Shown here one piece after another: positions 33,501 through 44,925 of a DNA stretch of 64,000 nt (the first letter of the stretch is position 1; each line of letters opens with the position of its first letter). Source of the DNA: Notamacropus eugenii (lineage: Eukaryota; Chordata; Mammalia; Diprotodontia; Macropodidae). The position numbers were made by a program, and so were the translations under genes. The stretch is taken from positions 276,523,206-276,587,205 of the forward strand of contig NC_092872.1 in NCBI RefSeq assembly GCF_028372415.1. The letters are read 5' to 3'. The notes under the pieces were generated by a model. That model was given only the letters and a program-made list of their open reading frames with translations, ran no database searches and was not told where the DNA came from.

Positions 33501-33900
33501 AGATGAATTTTATGCCTTTTATAGAATGACTGAGAAAAGAAAGAGTGGAGGGAAGAGGCTAGCACAACAAATGCTTTAAAGCAGCATTTGGGATAGAAAG
33601 GGAGAAAAAGGAAGGAAAAAAAGGAAGGAAAATTCATTTTTATCTTTTCTCCAGTCTGGGTTATGGATTCAGTATAATTCCAAATTGTCAGAAGAGTCCT
33701 GAAAAACGTAAATAAATGATGAAAGTGTGAGGACTTCCTTTAGTGGGGATTAAGCCTGATACACTGCAGATCTGACCATCTATCCATTTTGATGCAATAA
33801 CTTTATAAAACATGCCTTTCAGAAAGATAGCATTGCTCTATTTCATTACACTCTAAGTCCATACAACTAAAATCCATCATTCCGAAGTAAGAAGAAAGCC
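33501..33900. other. Unassigned; purine-rich patch
   Basis: 33600-33640 is an AAGGAAGG-rich tract. No gene. Confidence 0.5.
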
Positions 33901-33904
33901 AAAT

Positions 33905-34080
33905 CCTCAACATGAACGTAGGATAACAGATTTAGTGTCAGAAGGGACCTAATGTCATCATTATGCCCAACCCTGACCATTTTACAATTTTATAGATCAG
34001 AAAACTCAGACCTAGTGAAGACTTACAGTGAGATAGCTAGGAAGCAAAGGGGCAAAGTTGAAGTTTAAAGATCATTCCCT
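33905..34080 (-). repeat. MIR-family copy
   Basis: 'gtcagaagggacctaatgtc' and 'ttatagatcagaaaactcag' give minus orientation. Confidence 0.6.
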
Positions 34081-34494
34081 TTTATCAAGCTGAAAACCAA
34101 CTCCTGAGTGTTCAAAATTCTTGGTTTTTGATTAGTTATTTTCATTATGTCTACATATAAAAACCAAATTTCTAGGCAGGGGGATAGAAAAATAGATGAG
34201 TTTAAATCAAGCTTGTAGATAGTTCTTCTGGAAATAACTGAATTTACATGTCTGGCTATGAAACTGAATAGAACAGGTTGTTTCTTCTTTTCTTCTGTAA
34301 TGAGGGATTTGAGGTATCTAGATTTAAATGATCAGATGAAAGCAAAAATATGTTTGAAAAGCTTATTTGGAGAAACCAGTTGATTATGAACCCAGGCTCC
34401 TCTTCTTTCTCCCTAGTGAAGAAATTCAGCAGAGGGTGGGAAAATACTTTTCATAAATCAGCTATATTTTCATTACTTTGTCTGACAACTTAAG

Positions 34495-34610
34495 TCAAGT
34501 TTTGGAGTGGAAAGAGCCAAAGACCTGGCATTCAGTCTCACCTCTACTACTTATTAGCTGTGGGACTATGGGTAAGACACGAACCCTCAAGCAAATTCAC
34601 TAAGAATATG
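34495..34610 (+). repeat. tRNA-SINE copy, degraded
   Basis: 'cctctactacttattagctg' followed by 'gggactatgggtaagacacg'. Confidence 0.55.
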
Positions 34611-34839
34611 TGTTAGAGAAGAAGGGTAATATGTATCAGGGAAGTGAGCTCCCATCCTGAGAGTTCCCACACTGATGAAATCATAGGTAATTGTTATAAA
34701 ATGAGAGGTGAAGGGAGACTAGCTGATTTCTCAGATCTGTTCTAGCCCTAAAATCATGTCATTCTTATAGTTTATTTGTAAAGTGTTTCCATCATATTGG
34801 AACAATTGGGAAAACCTAAAAATTATTTTCATTCTACGA

Positions 34840-35205
34840 TCACAGGAAGCTAGAGAGTCTCCAGGGAATGGAAATTAGGATTGTGGAGAACCTTGGGTTA
34901 ATAACTAACCACAATTGGCTGAACTAACTGGAGAGAAGATTCAGAGGATACTTTTTTCATTGTTTTTCAAGTATTTCAAAGGTTGTCATGTAGAAAAGGG
35001 GTTAACCTTGTTCAGTTTGGCTCAAGAAACCGAACCAAGAGTAACAGTATAAGTTGTATAAGTTGCAAGAGAGAAAAAGTAGACTTACACCGGGAAAAAT
35101 TTCCTATGAAGTAGAGCTATCCAGAAGGGAAATGGGCTGCCTTAGGAGCTGGTGGCTTCTCCCTCATTTGGAGTTCTTAAAGCAAAGGCTTTAACCTGGC
35201 CCCTT
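34840..35205 (+). repeat. CR1/L3 LINE 3' fragment
   Basis: 'gttgtcatgtagaaaagggg', 'gtagagctatccagaaggga', 'atgggctgccttaggagctg' and 'tcatttggagttcttaaagc' follow the order of the CR1/L3 3' end. Confidence 0.7.
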
Positions 35206-35224
35206 ACAGATAATATGATTTTTT

Positions 35225-35372
35225 TTCATGGAGGGGGTAAGACAAGACAATTTGGGTTAAGTGACTTCCCCAAGGTTACACAGGTAGTAAGTGTCAAGTG
35301 TCTGAGGCCAGATTTGAACTCAGGTCCTCCTAACTCCTGGGCCGGTGCCCTATTCACTGGACCACTTGACCA
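35225..35372 (-). repeat. Marsupial tRNA-SINE
   Basis: 'aagtgacttccccaaggtta', 'gaggccagatttgaactcag' and 'ggtgccctattcactggacc' form a clear minus copy from middle to head. Confidence 0.85.
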
Positions 35373-36190
35373 AGAAAAGATTTTTCAAAGATAGCCTATA
35401 TAAGAGAACCACTATAACCTGTGGTCTAGGACCTCCAAAAATTCTGAAAGCTTACCACAAACTATGTGTAATACTAGGGACTGATCCAAGAAGATCACAT
35501 CTTGTTGGGGTTTATGAAGCCCCACTGAGTATTTACTTCAGGAAATCTCAAAATATAGCTAAAATACAGCTCATGTTTAATTTTCTACAAATTGTGATAA
35601 CAAGGTTATCAATTACCTTACAAGCACTCGAGGTAACAATATGAAGAGAGGACAGCCTTCATGTCACTCCAGAGAAAAGTAAAGAGGACATATAAAGCAC
35701 TTCACAGTAGCCAATGAGCTGCTCTTGAAAGAAAATTGAACTTGGAATTGCCATTGGGACAATGTTCTGAAATAATCAGGGATCTTCTACAAAAGGATAA
35801 TTTAAGAAAAAAAATGATCCAATTTGAAATAACTTAGTGGAAAAAGATACCAAATGGCCAGAGTGCCCTCAGAACAAGCTATTAATAATGGACAACGATC
35901 CAAGTCTTCCTAGAAAAATTAGTCACTGAAGTGCTATGGTACTTGTCTAACTCTGTCAAAAAGAGCTTTGGAGATTCAATACATAGTTTGAGAAAATGAC
36001 CTAGGTGAATCTATTAGCTTTAACTGGTGGTGAATTAGCTCCCTTCTATCCTTGCTCCCCTCCTATTCCCCATCACCAAGTGAAAAAAAAATTAAAACAG
36101 AGGTTTAAAAGAAAAACAACCTCAAAACCCTTGTGGTCTAGCAGATAAATGCATTCTCATTCTGCATTACCCTGTTTACATGTAGCATCA
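35373..36190. other. No gene seen; unassigned sequence
   Basis: The 99-residue frame at 35345-35644 starts inside the SINE head and runs into unassigned sequence. No motif recognised. Confidence 0.45.
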
Positions 36191-36194
36191 TTTG

Positions 36195-36470
36195 AAACAA
36201 ATTGATATTTTTGAATCTTGGCACTCTTCCAGGGACAACATTACCAGCCGTGAGCTTTCTTCCAAAAATCTGGAGAATGCAACAGGAGCTTAATCTGGGC
36301 TCACCTAATTATATGCCTGTAAAGCTCACTGTGGGCCATTTTTCTCATGTACTTATTTTTAGTATAAGAGCATGTACCCTACTAACTGTGGTGGGACCAC
36401 AGTTATCCCCTTGAAATTCTGTGAGATTGATGCATCGCTTCTTCCTGTAGAAAATAAAGACTGTCTTATA
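36195..36470 (+). other. Possible LTR-type or retroelement 3' end, unproven
   Basis: The 'ttcctgtagaaaataaagac' stretch, a polyadenylation signal followed by 'ttgggtcctgagac', has the look of an LTR end. No terminal duplication or second LTR is visible. Confidence 0.25.
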
Positions 36471-37250
36471 TATAAATTTGGGTCCTGAGACACTTTAATT
36501 GGCCAGGTCTGAAACACAAGATAGAATTAATTTACTGTCATTTTCTGAATATAAAAACTAGGTGACATTTTGGTATCAATTTCATTAAAAATACACATTG
36601 GTTTAACACAACACTGGACTGTATTTGTAAAAAGAACTTTAGCTCTGTTTTGTTTTGTGTTTTTAAATGACCAGAATAAATCAAATTGAAAAACGTAAGA
36701 AAATTAAGAGTCTATGCTGGAGGGGCTGTGAGAAAACAGGTGCACTTGATACAAGATTGATGAAGCTGTAATTAAGAAATAACTGTGATATAAAAATAAC
36801 AAATAACAAAACCATTAAAGACAATTCTAGCACTTATTTGAGGTGGTTAATATAAACTGAGGAACTCAGAAAGTGACGGATAGGTAAGTGTTGGACAGGA
36901 AGTCATTCACATTTCATCTTATCAATGTCATGGGGAAACCATTTCTTACCCCAGCACCAAAAATTAATATCCCTTAGGTTCAAGCATGTAAGGAAGCATA
37001 TCACCTTTTATCCAGTGTTTAAGAAGCCTTGTTCCAAACTAAATGACATAGTATTATGTGACCAAGCCTACATATTTTTTAATCTAGATATTTCTTTGAG
37101 AGTAGAGCAACATATAGGTATGTTGCTGGATAAAGTGAGGTAAATCAATGACTTTCCATAATTACGTAGAAGCCAACATGTATACACCAAGGATGTTAGA
37201 CATTTGGCCCAGTTCAGAGGGTTCAGTTCTGTTAGGGAGTCACAAAAATA
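36471..37250. other. No gene seen; unassigned sequence
   Basis: A+T-rich, with short frames at 36925-37143 and 37068-37265 only. Confidence 0.45.
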
Positions 37251-37650
37251 CAATTCAATTAACATGTATTTAGCACTTACTGTGTTCTAAGGAGCACTTG
37301 TTTTAGCCTTAAGGGAGTCCTAGAGATGTAGAGGTTTCCAAAGTAGGTGCAGGGTTTATATAATTTGAGAAGAACCCTGATCAGCTTTGCACACATAGTG
37401 CACATATCTAAGTAAGACCTGAAGCTACAGTAGCCTGGAACTATAACCCTAAGAACAATAGTGAGCCACTGGGATTTAATGAGCAGGGGAGTGACCCAGT
37501 CAACTCCTCACTTAAAAAATTATTTAGGCAGCTAGTTGTGTGGAAGACAGGAAGGAAGAAGGAAAGACTTGAGGCAGGAAGACCAACAGGAGATTATTGC
37601 AATTAATAGTCTCGGAGACAGGTGAAGCAGACATAAATATGGAGGCACCT
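37250..37650 (+). repeat. Long ancient interspersed repeat, second locus
   Basis: 'aacatgtatttagcacttac', 'gtgagccactgggatttaat', 'gagcaggggagtgacccagt', 'ttgaggcaggaagaccaaca' and 'ggagattattgcaattaata' show the same family as 680-1560 with an internal loss. Confidence 0.65.
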
Positions 37651-37689
37651 TTATGAGCAAAGAGAAGGAATAATTAGATGACAGAATCA

Positions 37690-37995
37690 TAAGAATTAAG
37701 AATTGGAAAACAAAGATTATTGAATTCAAGCCTTTTATTTTATATTTATGGAAGCTGAGGCCCAGAAAAGAAGATCACTGTCACAGGATCATCAAAATTA
37801 AAGAGAAAAGGGAACTCAGAAGTCATCCAATCCAATCAACTATCTCATTTCAGGAAATGGAATCACTAAGTTTAAGTAGTTTCCCTAAGGTCACATAGCC
37901 AATAAATGGTACAAGAAAGATTTGACCTCAACTCCTTTGACCTCAAGTCTACTGGACGTTAGTCTATTTAGTCCAGCTCCTCAAGGTTACACAAG
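37690..37995 (-). repeat. Two MIR-family copies
   Basis: 37690-37780 ('gaagctgaggcccagaaaag') and 37785-37995 ('taagtagtttccctaaggtc', 'gacctcaagtctactggacg'). Confidence 0.6.
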
Positions 37996-39100
37996 GACAT
38001 GAGCATCCTTTAGCTTACATTACTGTGGCTAGGGTCACTTAGCATGGTATGCAGAGGCTTTGGACTGAGAAGACTTCCCACATCACTCCATACTATGTTG
38101 CCATTACTTTCCCAGGGCCAGTCAGGGAGATATTAAATGGCAAAGTCAAAGCACAGAAGTCTTCTAACACAAAACCCAGTGTATACCACGCTGAGTGAAC
38201 CTTGTCATAAGAAGGTAAGCTAAGGGATACTCCTATTCTCTCTTGACCTTGATGAGTCAGACTAAAGAATGGACCAAATGGAGCTCCATATTCTATATTT
38301 TTTAATCCTCAAGTGGCTTTCCATTGTTATATCACTAAGTTATTGATATGGTACCACTAGATTGGGAAAAGTGGAGGTGATGATTAATTATCAATACTGA
38401 GAAAAACTTTCTAATAAGTCAGGCCCTAGGCTAAGTACTGGGGGATAAAAAGGAGAAAAAGAAAGACCCCCTCTGCCCTCAGAGAGGACACAACACACAA
38501 AAAAAGCTAAAGAAGGAGGAGGTGAGCATTACTTTCACAGCTCTGGGGCATAATGAAGTCTAGTTCCAAAGGAGGGGTGGAATAAAGAAATAACTGGTAT
38601 GGGGATCCTCTTGCAATGGAGGCTTTGGACAGAGATATTTGCTCTCCACTCCCACTCTTCAGTCAGGAACAGATGGCATTGAGGGTGCTGATGAGATATG
38701 AGAACGAAGGTTAATGCAACCTCTTAGAATAATGAGATTCCTTGGGATATGACAGAGTCTAGTTCAAAAGTACCTAGACATGAAATGAAGACCCCTACGA
38801 TACACTGAACTGAATACTTTTTAAATTAGATCAATAGGAAGAATTTAACATCAGTATGCTTATAACAATAGTTTGACAACTGAATTATAGCAGTTTCCCA
38901 GAATATATATTTTTATTAGTTGTCTGAATTTAAACTTATATGTTACCCTGTGTAATCACAGGATTTCAGTGCCCCTTCTTGAAGACCTCCAGTGAGGGGC
39001 AACCCCCAGCCCAAAGTGAGATCTTTTAACATCTGAGTCTTGTGTTTGTTGTTTTTTTCTTTCAAGGTCAGAGACAACCTCATCCTACTGTTCCTAGTTC
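37996..39100. other. Mostly unassigned; ancient repeat head at 38390-38560
   Basis: 'caggccctaggctaagtact' and 'ccctctgccctcagagagga' at 38420-38490 belong to the 680-type family. The rest shows no gene. Confidence 0.5.
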
Positions 39101-39104
39101 TGTG

Positions 39105-39175
39105 CACATACACACACACATACACACACACATACACACACATACATACGTACATACACACGCACACACACACAG
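39105..39175. repeat. (CA)n microsatellite, imperfect
   Basis: CACACA blocks broken by CATA and CGTA units over about 70 bases. It creates Thr-His and Cys-Val frames on both strands. Confidence 0.92.
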
Positions 39176-39464
39176 AGCAATCAGCTGTCACTCCAACACT
39201 ACAGCATATTCGGTCATCTCTACAGAATTCCTTGGTAGCATCCCACAGCCTACTGAATTGAAAAACCTGGGAAAACATATCTTCATGGAAGGAACGGAAT
39301 TATCATGTCCACATCTATAAGAGAAATGGAGCTTAGAATCCAAGAATCGGCAGAAATATTTGCATATAATATAATATTTCTATCTAGATCTTTCTACCTC
39401 ATAGCAGCACTTTAAATATGCCAAGAGAGGCCTATTTGTCCAAAAGAGGTAGCAGGCTGTAATT

Positions 39465-39640
39465 ACTATATCACTAAACTCAAATCTAAGAGTACCTGGA
39501 CTTACTTCACACCTCTTCTATATACTGCCTGATGACCCTGGGCAAGTCACTTAACCCTGTAAGTGCTCTAGGCAGCTCCCAAAGACTTTGTCACAGAGAA
39601 GATGCTGAGCTGCATTGGTCTGGGCAGTTTCTTTACTTGG
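39465..39640 (+). repeat. Marsupial tRNA-SINE, degraded head
   Basis: 'atgaccctgggcaagtcact' followed by 'taaccctgtaagtgctctag' is a strong middle. The head is decayed. Confidence 0.7.
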
Positions 39641-39824
39641 AAGTTTCTTATGTCATGGAATTATAGTTCTGCTCCCAATCTGTATGTTTCATCAATAAGT
39701 AATTGTTGATTGACTGGTCCAGATTTCTAGTTCATAGACACACATTTATTTTTTCCCATATTTCTGTAGCACTTGACAGTTGGCAATGACCTCTTCTCCC
39801 AATGACTATGAAAGGATACAAGCA

Positions 39825-40065
39825 TTTACTAAATTCCTACTATGCGCTAAGCTTTTACAAATATCTCACTTGCATCTCATGATAATCCTCTAAGGTAGAT
39901 GTTATAATAATAACCCCATTTCACAGCTGAGGAAAGTGAAGTAACCAGAGCTGAAGTGACTTGCCCAAGTGCACCCAGCTGCTAAGTGCTACAGATGGAA
40001 TTGAACCAAGGTGTTCTTGATTCTCAGCTCAGTATCTTATCCACTGTGCCACCTAGCAGCCATTA
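39825..40065 (-). repeat. MIR / marsupial SINE, near complete
   Basis: 'actatgcgctaagcttttac', 'catttcacagctgaggaaag', 'tgacttgcccaagtgcaccc' and 'tatccactgtgccacctagc' cover CORE tail to head. Confidence 0.85.
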
Positions 40066-40434
40066 CTAGCAGTGCAATCTGTTTTACAGATGGAAGGACA
40101 AAGGGCATTCTATACTGGACCTCTGTCATCACTTTTCTAAGAGCTCCCTTCGTTTCTCCATTCCATTATTCTCAGTAAAGAAGTGAACAGGTCCACACTA
40201 AGCAAGCTCGCTCATCATGAAATAGAAAAGTATTTCCCTCTCAGAATAAAAGTAATCACTAAAGGGAAAGTAACAACTCAAATAGGTGATTTCTAAAAGC
40301 AAGGAAAATCAAGTTTAAAAGTGAGTTTGGACCTAATAAGGACCAGATCTATATTCCTAAGATAGAAAAAAGCCCCCATGATTCCCATATTTTATATCAT
40401 TTCTTTGTTGGTGCCAAACTCTCCACAGAAATCA

Positions 40435-40575
40435 CAACTTAGGGTATTTGGGAGTTTCCTAAGGCTCAGAAAGGGTATACAACTTCCCCAGTGGCACATG
40501 GGTATAAAGGGTTAGAGGCAGGATCTGAACCCATTTCTCTGATCTCATCCTCAATAGTCATTCCATTACCTCATC
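40435..40575 (-). repeat. MIR-family copy
   Basis: 'ctaaggctcagaaagggtat' and 'gcaggatctgaacccatttc'. Confidence 0.6.
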
Positions 40576-40737
40576 CAGCCTATCTCTCACATTTTACTCC
40601 TACTTGAGATTGTGAAAATGGACAGTTAGGTCTTCCTGCCATGTTTTTGTTTACTCTCTGATTAAAGGTAAATAAGTGAATGGATAAATAATTAAACAGG
40701 AAACTAACAACAAACCAACCAACCCTGGGGTCTTAAC

Positions 40738-40745
40738 AACTGGGC
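40738..40745. repeat. 8-bp target duplication, left
   Basis: AACTGGGC, matching AACTGGAC at 40882-40889 with one difference. Confidence 0.8.
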
Positions 40746-40881
40746 CAGAGGTAGGGAAGCTGTGGCCTTGAGGTCACATGTGACCTCTAGGTCCTAAAGT
40801 GTGGCCCTGACAATCAAAGGGCTACACTTGAGGACCTACAGGGCCACATGTGGCCTGGAAGGTACAGGTTCCCTACCCCTG
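40746..40881. mobile_element. Palindromic hAT-type MITE, 136 bp
   Basis: It begins CAGAGGTAGGGAAGCTGTGG and ends with the inverted form (reverse complement CAGGGGTAGGGAACCTGTAC). The whole element is a near-palindrome: 'cacatgtg' and 'ctaggtcct/aggacctac' pair across the centre at about 40812. An 8-base target duplication and CAG...CTG ends are hallmarks of hAT elements. It has no coding capacity, so it needed a transposase in trans. Confidence 0.85.
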
Positions 40882-40889
40882 AACTGGAC

Positions 40890-41390
40890 AGTGATGAGTT
40901 AGGAATGTTGGGCTGGGTTAAAACGGCTTTGGGTACAGTGGCTGTTCCTTTGGCATGGTTAATTGGGTACTTTAAAAGGCACCCTCCCAGAGCCTAAGAG
41001 AATGGTTTCAAATAAAATTCCCTCATGATGGCCTGTCACTTGATGGATAATCTGGTTTGAGACTAACACTCCTTACCATAATTCTGTTCTCATTTGTTTT
41101 TAAATTGTCTTCTTTTTTTCACTGGAAAGTAATAGACGGCTATTCCTCGGTTTCATCTGTAAAGCAATAAAACAATTCCAGGTTGTTTTATGAACAAAAT
41201 TAAATGCGTATATACTCATTATGTGACATATTTATAATGTGCAGGCACACATTAAATCTATGCATATATGTGAGTATGTGTATATACATTAATGCATACT
41301 CCCACAGCAGAAAAATTTGCCCTGTAGCTCATTTTATAGTAACTAATATTTTTACAATGCTTTAAACTTTACAAAGGATTTTCCCTACAA
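40890..41390. other. No gene seen; unassigned sequence
   Basis: Low G+C, with a TATATGTGAGTATGTG-like simple patch at 41260-41300. Confidence 0.5.
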
Positions 41391-41394
41391 CTAT

Positions 41395-41695
41395 TACCTT
41401 CCAGCCACCTGACTGAATGGCTCCTTCCAGAATCCTTTCAAGAAAGTGCCCAGAACAGCCATGTCTTCTTCCTCTCCAGGCTACACTCTGGACTTCCTCT
41501 TCCATTTACTAAATAAGGTACCTTTGCCCCATCCTTCCCCACTTTTCAATTTCCCTTTATGTCATTTTCTTCCATTAGTATGGAAGATTCTTGAGGGCAT
41601 GGATTATCTTTCTACCTGTATCTTCATTCTTAGCACTTATCAGAGTGTCTGATACATACTAAGTGATTAGTAAATGGTTGATTGATTGAATAAAA
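41395..41695 (+). repeat. L2 LINE 3' end
   Basis: 'gaatggctccttccagaatc', 'ggaagattcttgagggcatg', 'cttcattcttagcacttatc' and 'tagtaaatggttgattgatt'. Confidence 0.75.
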
Positions 41696-41699
41696 ACTC

Positions 41700-42090
41700 T
41701 GTGTGACACGTAGTACAAATATCATTGTGCTCATTATATGGAAGAGAAAGCTAAGAATCACTGAGGTTAAATGATATCCCCAGCATGCCATAGCTGTTCA
41801 GTATCCGACATGAGACAATAATAATGAGTGACATTTCTAGGGTGATTTTATGTTCTCGAAATACTTTGTTGACATCTCACTTAGGTCTCACAAAATGAAG
41901 TTGGTACTAAGGGCATTATTACCCCTATATAAAAGATGAAGAAACTTAGACTCAAAAAAGTTTGAATGACTTGTCCAAAGTAACACAGCTTGGAAAAGTC
42001 AGAAGTATGATTGTAACACGAAGATATGAACCCACATCTCCAGATTTCAGGCCCCATGTTTGATCTACTTCCTGACTCTGCTCCCTACTT
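41700..42090 (-). repeat. Two MIR-family copies
   Basis: 41700-41815 and 41818-42085. Landmarks include 'aatgacttgtccaaagtaac' and 'tgaacccacatctccagatt'. Confidence 0.65.
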
Positions 42091-42229
42091 TTTCAGAGCT
42101 TCATTTCTAAATAATTAAAATAGACTTTCCTTCTCAAGAAGCCCCAGTGGAACCACATTTCCTGTAAGATAGTATCTAGTCATCTCTGTGGCATGGGAAT
42201 TATCATCCCCAATATGATATGGTGCCAGC

Positions 42230-42615
42230 CCATTTTCTCAGGCCTTTTGCATGAAGGTCCCCTTCATGTGCTCTCTTCTCCAGTCAAATTAATGTTCTCT
42301 CTATTCTTTATACAAAACATTCCATCCACTTATCTCTGTTTGGCCCTGGCTAGCTCTCACTCATAGAATTCACTCCCTTCATCTCTAAGAACCTAAAGCT
42401 CCACTCAAAGTTGGTCCCCAAAGTTGCTAGAGTACTCCTGTTACAGAAACTGCTTTGCATTTATTTTGTTTATATTTTGTCTTTGCTGGCCTGTATCCAT
42501 GTTGTTTGTCCCCAGTAGACTGTATACTCCTACAGGGCAGGGATTTTTAAGTTGTTTCAGTAACCCCTTTGATTGGCACATAGTAGGCACTTCCTAAACA
42601 TTTGCTGAATGAAAC
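42230..42615 (+). repeat. L2 LINE 3' end, long copy
   Basis: 'tctcaggccttttgcatgaa', 'ttttgtctttgctggcctgt', 'ctacagggcagggattttta', 'tggcacatagtaggcacttc' and 'taaacatttgctgaatgaaa'. Confidence 0.8.
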
Positions 42616-43394
42616 CCATTTAACAACTCTAATAACAAGTTCTTTGCTGAAGACTTCTGGAATTAAATCCCCAAATCCTGCTGGGGAAAGCTCCATTCAT
42701 ATCATCTAAGCAAGGTTTTCCTCCCAGTGCCAAGATGGTTTCCCACATACTATTTAAAGACCTGAGATTTCAATGTTGACAGGAAGGGTTAAAGCAGCAC
42801 AAAACTTGGAAAGATTGTGGCTACAGGGAAACAGCAGCAAAAATTATATAGTTAGCGTTTGTCTCCTTGTCTCAAAATATATTTAGTCAAGCTGCTTGAA
42901 CATTGACACCTTTCACTTACTTGGAGCATGGCAAGCAAGGAGGAAGAAGAATCGTTCACATCCCTCTCAATATTGCTTCATTCTCATCTTCCACATGGAA
43001 ACTAAGACTTACTGACCTGACTGGCACTCTGTTCAGATTCTCTTAGTTCACTTTCCTGAACAAAGTGAATTGAACATTGAATTTATTACCAGTCTTGACA
43101 CTTTCTGGCAATAACTCAAGTAACCATTACTCTAGTCGAGTATAGGACTTTTAAAACTGAATGACATCCCATCTTATTTTTCCATTTCTCTTCCCCTCCC
43201 CCCCAACCTCAGTCATAGGTAACGTACTTTAAGAACATTGGCACTTGGCCCTCCTCACATTCTTAAAAAACAGACGGAGGATTTGTTTGAAAGTTTCACA
43301 AACTGAAAACATTTGTTTCCTCCACCATTCCTACATCTTTCATGTTTCTTCTATTCTCCACTGCACACCAAGAAAAAACGTAACTATGCTGACA
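42616..43394. other. No gene seen; unassigned sequence
   Basis: The frame at 43245-43496 (83 residues) runs partly into the repeat that follows. No motif. Confidence 0.45.
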
Positions 43395-43652
43395 ATAAAA
43401 GACAATGATGGCGTTCTCAACCCTTTTTGTGTCCTGAACCTATTGAGCAATCAGATGGAGCCACAGACCCCTTCTGGGAATAATGTTTTTAAATGAATAA
43501 AATCATATATACATATATATTTACACACATGTATATAGGATTACAAAGAAAAGTAAGTATCTTGAAATGGATTCATAAATATATGTGTGTGTGTGTGTGT
43601 GTTTGTGTGTGTGTAAAAGATCAGGGATCCCAGGTTAAAAACTCCTGGTATA
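43395..43652 (+). repeat. DNA-transposon-like MITE with internal (TG)n
   Basis: Left end 'ggcgttctcaaccctttttg', then 'ggagccacagaccccttctg' and 'aatgtttttaaatgaataaa'. Right end 'gatcccaggttaaaaactcc' is the inverted partner ('tttttaacctgggatcc'). This resembles an old hAT-type MITE, but no target duplication is visible. A TG tract sits at 43583-43613. Confidence 0.5.
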
Positions 43653-43757
43653 GTGGAAAGAGAACTGACTATAGCATCAGAGGTCATTTGTTTAACAGCC
43701 TCTGACCCCACCTATCTGTCCTGAGCAAGTGATATAACCTCATTAGATCTCATTTTA
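43650..43757 (+). repeat. tRNA-SINE copy, degraded
   Basis: 'atagtggaaagagaactgac' head and 'tgagcaagtgatataacctc' middle. Confidence 0.55.
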
Positions 43758-44195
43758 GTAGAATCATAGATTTAGAGCTGAAAGAGACCTTTGTTACTCT
43801 TCATGATTCAGTTTGGGGTTTTCTAGGCAAAGATACTGGAGTGGCTTGGTCTACTTCATGAGTGGATGAGCTTCAGCTCATTTTACAGATGAGGAAACTG
43901 AAGTAAACAGAGTCAAGGGACTTGCCCAGAATCACACAGCTGGTAAATGTCAGGCTAGATTTGGACTCATGAAGATGAATCTTCCAGACCCCAAGGCCAG
44001 CACTCTATCCACTGAGCCACCTAGAGACCAAAGAGTCTGTAAAGGCCATTAAATCCAACCCTTTCATTTTAAATATTAGGAAATTGAGGCACAAAGTAGT
44101 TAAGTGTATGGTCCACTGCAAGGAGGCAGAATCCACCACATCTGAGGCAGGATTTGAAGTCAGATTTTCCTGACTCTTGAACCTTGACTCCTGAA
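43758..44195 (-). repeat. MIR-family copy split by a marsupial SINE
   Basis: The host MIR starts 'atagatttagagctgaaaga' and resumes at about 44035 with 'aaggccattaaatccaaccc' through 'gcaggatttgaagtcagatt'. The SINE in between (43787-44030, minus) has 'gtttggggttttctaggcaa', 'tgcccagaatcacacagctg' and 'tctatccactgagccaccta'. Confidence 0.8.
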
Positions 44196-44645
44196 GAGAA
44201 TAGTTTCAGAGAAGCCTGGAAGACTTGTATGAACTGATGAGGAGAGAAGTAAGTAAAAACAGGGAAACAATTTAGTTAATAACATTGTAAAGACCAATAG
44301 TTTTGAAAGACTTGAGTGCTCCAATCAATGAAACAAGCAACCACAATACCAGAAGACTGATGCCCCTCCTGATAGGGAGGTGATAGATTCCAGGTACAGA
44401 CTGAAACGTGATGTTTTGTTTTATTTTGTTTACATTCCAGGAAACATTGCAGCTTAACAAAAAATAACAAACAAACAAAAACTGTAGCAATCAAACAGTT
44501 TGTAAGAAGAAGCAGATGCATTCACATATCATTAAGCTATTGTAACTTCTTCAGCCTTTGAACTGTTGTGGTAAATAGACAGACAGTAGTTACTTAGCAG
44601 CAATGATTCCACAATAAATAATGTGCTGTGTTTCTCACATGGGAA
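44196..44645. other. No gene seen; unassigned sequence
   Basis: Short overlapping minus frames at 44272-44521 have no motif. Confidence 0.45.
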
Positions 44646-44649
44646 ATGG

Positions 44650-44925
44650 GGGAATTTGTTTTGTCAGATGTAGAATACAACTATCTCTTCACATCATTTT
44701 GCTTTCTTTGTTCCTCTATATCCTGAAATCCCCTGGTCTCTCCTTCTGTTTTTTGTTCCCCAATGGCTAAGAATGATATCACTTCCTTCTGGATCTCTTT
44801 CAGTTATTAGTTAAACCTGGCTCTTCTTTCTTGCCTCCATAGTAGTCATGGCCATAAGCAGAGAAGGTTGGGTATGTGGATAATCCCATCACCAACACAG
44901 ATCCCAAGCTATCTAGCCTTTATGG
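44650..44925 (+). repeat. Left arm of a long inverted repeat
   Basis: It pairs with 45385-45655 on the opposite strand. The best block, 44763-44806, matches the reverse complement of 45502-45545 with 2 differences in 44 bases. Flanking blocks such as 'ctggtctctccttctgtttt' and 'accaacacagatcccaagct' also pair. I do not recognise the family. Confidence 0.85.

Noticed and set aside
40746-40881. Foldback as a microRNA precursor
   Set aside because: The CAG...CTG ends and 8-base target duplication explain the hairpin as a MITE. MITE-derived miRNAs exist, but nothing here shows processing.
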